NCBI RefSeq assembly: GCF_004359215.1
Contig: NC_090627.1
Coordinates: 478,948-490,143, forward strand
Reading direction: 5' to 3'
DNA from: Bremia lactucae
Taxonomy: Eukaryota > Oomycota > Peronosporomycetes > Peronosporales > Peronosporaceae
Length of the DNA stretch: 11,196 nt
Both the position numbers and the translations under genes were made by a program. Under the pieces are notes generated by a model. It was given only the letters and a program-made list of their open reading frames with translations. It had not been told where the DNA came from and did no database searches. Positions 6,677 to 11,196 of this stretch are shown here, in pieces. Numbering within the stretch: the stretch's first letter is position 1; each line of letters starts with the position of its first letter.

Positions 6677-8239
6677 ATGCTGCTACATCAGTGGGGGACC
6701 CTTCTTCTTGTGGTACTCGCCACGCATACAAATGCTACTGTAGAAGGAAACGAGCTCCAACAACAGCAAGAGAAAATCAGCACAACGCAGTGGCCGTCAC
6801 TTCTTTTCGTTATCAAAACCGAGCGCAGCTTCATTAACGGACACACCGACTTCTCCATCGTTGCGAATCCAATCGTATCGGCAGATGAAAGCACTGTCGC
6901 GTACGACATCTTTGCTACTTTCACAGTCGGTACCAACTTGTATAATTACACACGAGTAGGCAGCGCCGCGTATTTGGAAACGATGATGGTCGATTCTTCA
7001 ACTTCTTTGGTTCAGTGCTTGCAATCAGAATTAGACGATCTTCCACCGATTGACGCCATAATTGCAGCTGTAAATCAAGCCACACCCGTATCAAACCAAC
7101 TGAAAGTGTGCACCAGTAAAGATGTGTATCAAGTTACGGTCGGGACGCTGACGTTTGCATTATGTGCGTCTAGCAATTCGGGCTTTGAGATGTTTGCACA
7201 CGATCTCAAAATTGCCGTGAGCTACCTCGACGAGCCAGTTAATATAATCCCTCCAAATTATCTAGAAGAGTGCATCACAGAAGTCAAACCAAGCCAAGTG
7301 TCGTCCATTGGTCGCTCTCTCCTCACTGGCGAGCAAGTCGTGACGGACGAGTCACGGAGCTTGTTCTCGTTCGCCTTTGCGGAGGATGCGTGCTCGTGTA
7401 AATCCAAGCCCCGTCCCTGCGTGTTTATTCATGGTTTTGGCGTGAAAGAGGAATTTCCAGTCCTTCGAAGCTCATTGCGATACTGGGGAAACTTTATCGC
7501 CGACCGCGCGCCCTGCTGCACGGTGATGAAATTTGCTCAATTGAACACCGTGAATTATACGTGGACGAATGCGACACAGCAGCAAAAAGTGTGTGATCGC
7601 GCTCTTGCTGTGAGCCATACCAGTTCAGGGCGCCTGATCAAAGACACGATCATTGTTTCGCACTCGATGGGAAGTCTCATTCTCGCTGGCGCAATTGCGA
7701 ATGGCACGTGTAAGCTTGATGCAAGCACAACTTGGGTGAGCACAGGGGCGCCTATGTTTGGGACCATGGCATCGGACTTTGCACAAAAAGTATGCACTGA
7801 AGATACGAACTTGCTCGCGGAAGAGCTGGCGGTTATAAAACATCAATGTCCAGTCAAAAAGGCGCTGAAGTCACTGGTGTATCAAAATGGCTTGTATATT
7901 ACTCCAAGTCTCCGGGAGGCGTATGCGGCTGCCCAGGGGGCGTATCGGAAAAACGTGGATGCTGCCATGTGCAGCGAGGGATATTCTGGGATCCTGTCCT
8001 CGCACCAAGTGCAGTTCTGGCTGCTTGCCAAGCTGATCCCGCACAAGTCGCATAAAAATGATGGCACGGTGGAGTTTCAAAGCTGTGTCAAAGGACTTAA
8101 CATATCTAGGTTTCACAACACGTACAAAAGTCGCTTTTATCGGACCAAGTTAAATCACTTCGACATGCAATTTCGAACTGGCGACTCCATTTGGAACGAG
8201 GCAAAAATGCCGTTGAAATGGTTTGAGTGCCTTTTATAA
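6677..8239 (+). CDS. Secreted alpha/beta-hydrolase (lipase-like serine hydrolase)
   Basis: This 520-residue protein starts with a signal peptide (MLLHQWGTLLLVVLATHTNA, cleavage likely near residue 18-20). Residues 20-240 form a domain I do not recognise. From about residue 245 an alpha/beta-hydrolase is visible. FIHGFG at 250-255 fits the strand and oxyanion-hole region. IVSHSMGS holds the nucleophile Ser330 in an S-x-S-x-G variant of the usual G-x-S-x-G. NDGTVEF gives a likely acid Asp462, and LNHFDM gives a likely His494. The order Ser, Asp, His is correct for the fold. There are many cysteines and several N-glycosylation sequons (NAT, NYT, NGT, NIS), as in exported proteins. No transmembrane segment or RxLR motif is evident. 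Substrate is unknown; lipase, esterase or a PGAP1-like acyl hydrolase are all possible. The gene is intronless and intact, divergent from TRAPPC5. Confidence 0.85.
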   Translation: MLLHQWGTLLLVVLATHTNATVEGNELQQQQEKISTTQWPSLLFVIKTERSFINGHTDFSIVANPIVSADESTVAYDIFATFTVGTNLYNYTRVGSAAYLETMMVDSSTSLVQCLQSELDDLPPIDAIIAAVNQATPVSNQLKVCTSKDVYQVTVGTLTFALCASSNSGFEMFAHDLKIAVSYLDEPVNIIPPNYLEECITEVKPSQVSSIGRSLLTGEQVVTDESRSLFSFAFAEDACSCKSKPRPCVFIHGFGVKEEFPVLRSSLRYWGNFIADRAPCCTVMKFAQLNTVNYTWTNATQQQKVCDRALAVSHTSSGRLIKDTIIVSHSMGSLILAGAIANGTCKLDASTTWVSTGAPMFGTMASDFAQKVCTEDTNLLAEELAVIKHQCPVKKALKSLVYQNGLYITPSLREAYAAAQGAYRKNVDAAMCSEGYSGILSSHQVQFWLLAKLIPHKSHKNDGTVEFQSCVKGLNISRFHNTYKSRFYRTKLNHFDMQFRTGDSIWNEAKMPLKWFECLL

Positions 8240-8560
8240 CCACGATCCATGACAATCGAGGAAAAAAATATATTTTTGTCGAGCCCTTTCTCATTTTGCA
8301 AAAAATCTTTCTAAAATAGTGAAATTTTATTTTTTTGTAAGAATGTAAGTTGATTTATTGTCGCTCGGTAATCCGGCTCCTCGTGCGCACATACCAAGTA
8401 AAAATTAGTTTTCAAACTGATTTAAATCTAATCGCATTAAATACAGATGCCTATTTTTACCAATCAAAATGTCATCTCTATAGATAACACTTAATATGTA
8501 TTGCAAGCGTATCTTTCTAGATACCTCGCGTAATGAAAGACGCTAGCCGTTATCCCTCCT
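8240..8560. other. AT-rich 3' flank of the hydrolase, no gene seen
   Basis: The stretch is strongly AT-rich with an A/T palindromic run near 8262-8278 just after the stop codon. No coding frame or known element was recognised. Confidence 0.5.
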
Positions 8561-8662
8561 AATGTGAATGCACCCATGTGCATCACATACACAAGGGTTC
8601 GTCACAAATGTGCACAACACCCGAGTGCTGGGTCTAATTACTATTATTTGGTAAATGACCAT

Positions 8663-8694
8663 CCCCTTAAGTACACCAAGTGTACTTAACGGGG
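8663..8694. repeat. Long inverted repeat in the gypsy leader region
   Basis: CCCCTTAAGTACAC, CAA, then GTGTACTTAACGGGG pair along 14 bp with a single bulged G. The centre lies in DNA that precedes the gag start by about 150 bp. Confidence 0.85.
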
Positions 8695-8790
8695 ACTTTG
8701 TAACATTAGGGCAACTTAAGCCCGTTGCACTACCCCCCACATCTTAAATTCGTTAAAGAGGAGCGAGGAACTGCGAGCAGCTTTACGCGC

Positions 8791-8812
8791 CGCTAGTTGA
8801 ATCACTCTAGCG
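8791..8812. repeat. Short hairpin 28 bp upstream of gag
   Basis: CGCTAG and CTAGCG form a 6-bp stem around a 10-nt loop. In a retrotransposon leader this could be a structural RNA element, but a 6-bp stem is weak evidence. Confidence 0.4.
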
Positions 8813-8840
8813 ACCTGTGTTTCCATACACGGCGTTAAAG

Positions 8841-10180
8841 ATGCCACCTAAAAGGGGCCACGTTGGTGGGTCGTCTGCGAAGACGCCCACTCAATCTCAA
8901 ACTCAGCGCACGCGCCGCATTGATTCGCCGGCCGCGTCTAATGCCTAAGTCGAAACGCCGACAGCTAATGCTGCTGTCGCGTTAATAGGGCTAAAGGGTT
9001 CATCCCACTTTATCAGTGAGGATGCTGATCCGTCGCTCATTGTCGACTACAATGAGTCGACAGCGTTGCCGTCAGCTCATAGTAGTGATCGGACAACGAG
9101 CTCATGAGGAAGGATGATGGCGCATTATTGCCCATCCAAACTTCTCTCATGGCCCACAACATGGAGACAGCAGCATTTACAAATGCTGTCTCATCGTCTG
9201 CGCTGGATAGTGCAGCGACAGATAAAGAGGGCGCTGCCCATAAATGCGCGGTCGCTTCTCCGAGGGTATAACCACGACGCCTTATGCTCAGACCATAATC
9301 CATAATGGTTCTGACATAGAGGATTCGGAGCCTAAAGCTCCGCCGACGACACGTGAACGTGCTCAGTCGGTGTCACAAGCCAGTCGTTTTGAACGTGGCC
9401 ATGTGACGGGTGGCATATCACTGATGCCCCCTCCATCTAAATGGCCTCGTTTAATCAGGCCAAGAGCGTCGCTCCTAGAGTGCGCTCTTCTAGACGCACA
9501 TAATTATTATGGCGTCTTTTAATCATGGAGGGTTCAGGGAAAATCGCTTGGGTGTATTTTTCCGATCCCGGTCGTGTTGCGTTCGAATGAAACGCCAGAC
9601 CAATACGAGGCGGAATATCTGCGCCACATTCATCCGCATTCCGATGCGAATGAAACAGCGGCCGCAGCGAACTTATATCGCCCGCTTGCGTGTGAAAAAA
9701 ATCATGGGCGGCACTGTACGTCCTGTTTCTTCTCACAACGCTACTTCTGCTAGTCCATTTGAGACTAGCGAAGAAGCCTCAGCTGGTGTTCCTTTTCATA
9801 GGCAGCCACCAAGCCGGGCACATCAATACGTAGGGTATCGATCGGTTCCCAAGAGTCAAGACTCTTGGGGTAACCTCTTCATTGGACGAGGATCTGATAC
9901 CTTGCCTCACGGAGCGGTGACTAAGCAACCTTCCAGCAAGGAAGCGTTGATTCCCACCCGCATTCACCAGCGCAGGCGGCGCCCGATAGGAAATGACGAT
10001 ATCGCCCACCTAATCGCGGCTGCCTTACCTTCGTCCGTTCAGTCACAGGCGTTAAACGCTGCTTGACGACGTATTGCGGATCTCGAGGGTCAAGTCTCGC
10101 GACTGACCTCGGATCTTTTTGATGTCCGAGCGAAGGATCGTCAGGTTATGAACGCCCTGAAGACTCGCTTGGACATCTCT
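8841..10180 (+). pseudogene. Decayed Ty3/gypsy-type gag
   Basis: The ATG at 8841 opens a basic start (MPPKRGHVGGSSAKTPTQSQ) of the kind I associate with Gag of oomycete gypsy elements. The frame then breaks repeatedly: TAA at 8946-8948, TGA at 9105-9107, a shift into another frame (about 9110-9270), a second shift (about 9250-9519), TAA at 9520-9522, continuation to TAG at 9751-9753, and a third shift into a frame reaching TGA at 10064-10066. Coding-like stretches continue across each break. The frame past 9522 carries a C/H cluster (encoded from 9691) that does not match the usual CCHC zinc knuckle. The frame after 10066 encodes a heptad-like coiled coil (RRIADLEGQVSRLTSDLF). The 3' limit, about 10180, is an estimate; minus-strand pol sequence takes over beyond it. 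Non-functional. Confidence 0.65.
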
Positions 10181-10278
10181 AAGAAGATAATGCTTAGGAT
10201 CCGCGTTACTCGCGTGATGTCCCTCGCTCTCCAAGTCCTGTTCGTGGAGGGAGGCGTCAGTCCGATAGGTTTTCGCCT

Positions 10279-11196
10279 TCACCGTCCCCTCACCCGAACA
10301 ACCATCGACTCACAGTCGGCGTCACCATCGGTCTCCTTAGACGGATGGGGATATGTGACCTCATTTGGGTCTACATACCGTTTCAGACGACCCACTTAAA
10401 ATACGGGGTGCGTCTTCATGTACGGGAGAAGGATGAGCCTATAATTTAGGTCCCCAACATCTTCTACCACCGTAAAGGGCCCAATGAAACGCGGCGACAA
10501 CTTCGTAGTACCTCCAGGTAGTACAGAAATCGCATTTTTAGGTAGGGTAGCAGTACTTAATAGTACGTTTTCACCCACTCTACAGCGTTCAACATTTTTG
10601 CGACCATTTCGGTACGCATATTCTTTTTGCTTTTCCTGTGCGCTTGACATTGCGTCACGGACTTTACGTGTGGTGGCTAATCGCTCACCCCCAAAGCGAT
10701 GAGCCTCGCTCACGCTTTTAGCATCAAACTTGCCATTGATACCGCCAAGAGGTCGGTCATAAGGCGTAGTTTTATTGACCACTGCTAAACTGGCAGGGTC
10801 ACTAGCGCAAGTTTCAGTCGTTGAGATGATACCCTCATGGGTCATCGTCATATTGACGAAACTATGTCCCTCTTTCGCACCGAGCATAGTGAGGGGCCCT
10901 CCCCCACTAAGACTCGGGCTGCGCACAAACGAGACTGGCGTCCGAGGATGGCGCAGTCCGTTAATATAAAACGGTGTCTCACCCGTACTGGCGTGGACAC
11001 TGTTATTTATAGCGAACTCCACAAAGGGCAATTGCTTGCTCCACTCTTTGGGAGTTGCTATAGTGCGTAAGACATCCGCCACGACCCGATTGGCACGTTC
11101 TGTTTGGCCATCGGTCTGGGGATGATCTGCGGTCGACATGTGGAGCTTGCTACCTAGCAGCTCGAACACATGTCGCCAAAAACCAGACGTAAAACG
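10279..11196 (-). pseudogene. Ty3/gypsy pol, integrase C-terminal half, truncated at edge and interrupted
   Basis: On the minus strand the frame is open from the right edge of the window. It begins RFTSGFWRHVFELLG, the tail of the integrase motif around the second catalytic Asp, which would lie just outside. STADHPQTDGQTERANR follows and holds the catalytic Glu. Then come FAINNSVHASTGETPFYING and, near the end, a GPF-type integrase C-terminal module (LSPRFIGPFTVVEDVGDLNY, then THPVF). A TAA at 10396-10398 falls between HPVF and VGRLKRY, where an aromatic residue is usual, so it is probably a nonsense mutation. The frame reads on to TGA at 10279-10281. A stretch of about 65 residues in the middle (roughly 10750-10960) is longer than usual. 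The family is certain; the copy is dead as it stands. Confidence 0.88.

Larger units (their letters stand above)
8561..8840 (+). mobile_element. Gypsy LTR/leader-like region upstream of gag, boundaries unclear
   Basis: This region leads directly into the gag ATG at 8841, so it should hold the 5' LTR, primer-binding site and leader. It contains three stem-loops: 8564-8586, 8663-8694 and 8791-8812. It also contains a TGTAAC at 8699-8704 and GC-rich runs unlike the AT-rich flank. I could not identify matched LTR ends or a clear tRNA primer-binding site, so the LTR limits are not given. Confidence 0.45.

Noticed and set aside
7307..7361. RxLR-type effector motif in the secreted hydrolase (RSLL ... 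DESR)
   Set aside because: The sequence is RSLL, not RxLR, and lies about 210 residues into the protein, far from the signal peptide.
7555..8116. Minus-strand and offset frames inside the hydrolase gene
   Set aside because: They overlap a well-supported gene and show no motif of their own.
9691..9726. Gag CCHC zinc knuckle
   Set aside because: The cysteine and histidine spacing does not match C-x2-C-x4-H-x4-C, and the frame is broken on both sides.

Overview
This window looks like nuclear DNA from an oomycete, most likely a Phytophthora- or downy-mildew-like species. The protein-coding genes are eukaryotic but have no visible introns. Spacing between the two central genes is very tight. Intergenic DNA is AT-rich, and both flanks are filled with decayed Ty1/copia and Ty3/gypsy retrotransposons. 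The gypsy Gag start (MPPKRG...) is of a kind I associate with oomycete elements. The species assignment is inference from these traits; no sequence search was possible.

Layout: (1) 1-742 is mostly AT-rich non-coding DNA. A possible C-terminal tail of a gene enters from the left edge (2-154), and a short GC-rich imperfect repeat lies at 669-741. (2) 743-3086 is the 3' half of a copia element on the minus strand: reverse transcriptase, RNase H, polypurine tract and LTR. A tRNA-derived SINE of about 260 bp appears to be inserted inside the LTR. The RT/RNase H frame is broken by a one-base shift, and 530 unknown bases interrupt the RT. (3) 3187-3650 is retroelement-like debris with a strong hairpin, after a 100-N gap. 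(4) 3750-8239 is the gene core: gamma-tubulin (+), TRAPP subunit 5 (-, convergent, 67 bp apart) and a secreted alpha/beta-hydrolase (+, divergent from TRAPPC5 across about 890 bp). (5) 8240-8540 is AT-rich spacer. (6) 8560-11196 holds gypsy-type debris: an LTR/leader-like region rich in hairpins, a multiply broken gag on the plus strand, and a broken integrase-bearing pol on the minus strand that meets it tail to tail.

The three intact genes are not an obvious pathway. Gamma-tubulin nucleates microtubules, TRAPPC5 belongs to a vesicle-tethering complex at the ER/Golgi, and the hydrolase enters the secretory route. The most interesting structures are the nested SINE-in-LTR insertion with a candidate target-site duplication, the opposed gag/pol junction, and the poorly characterised secreted hydrolase. 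I found no CRISPR array, bacterial operon or clearly new multi-gene system.
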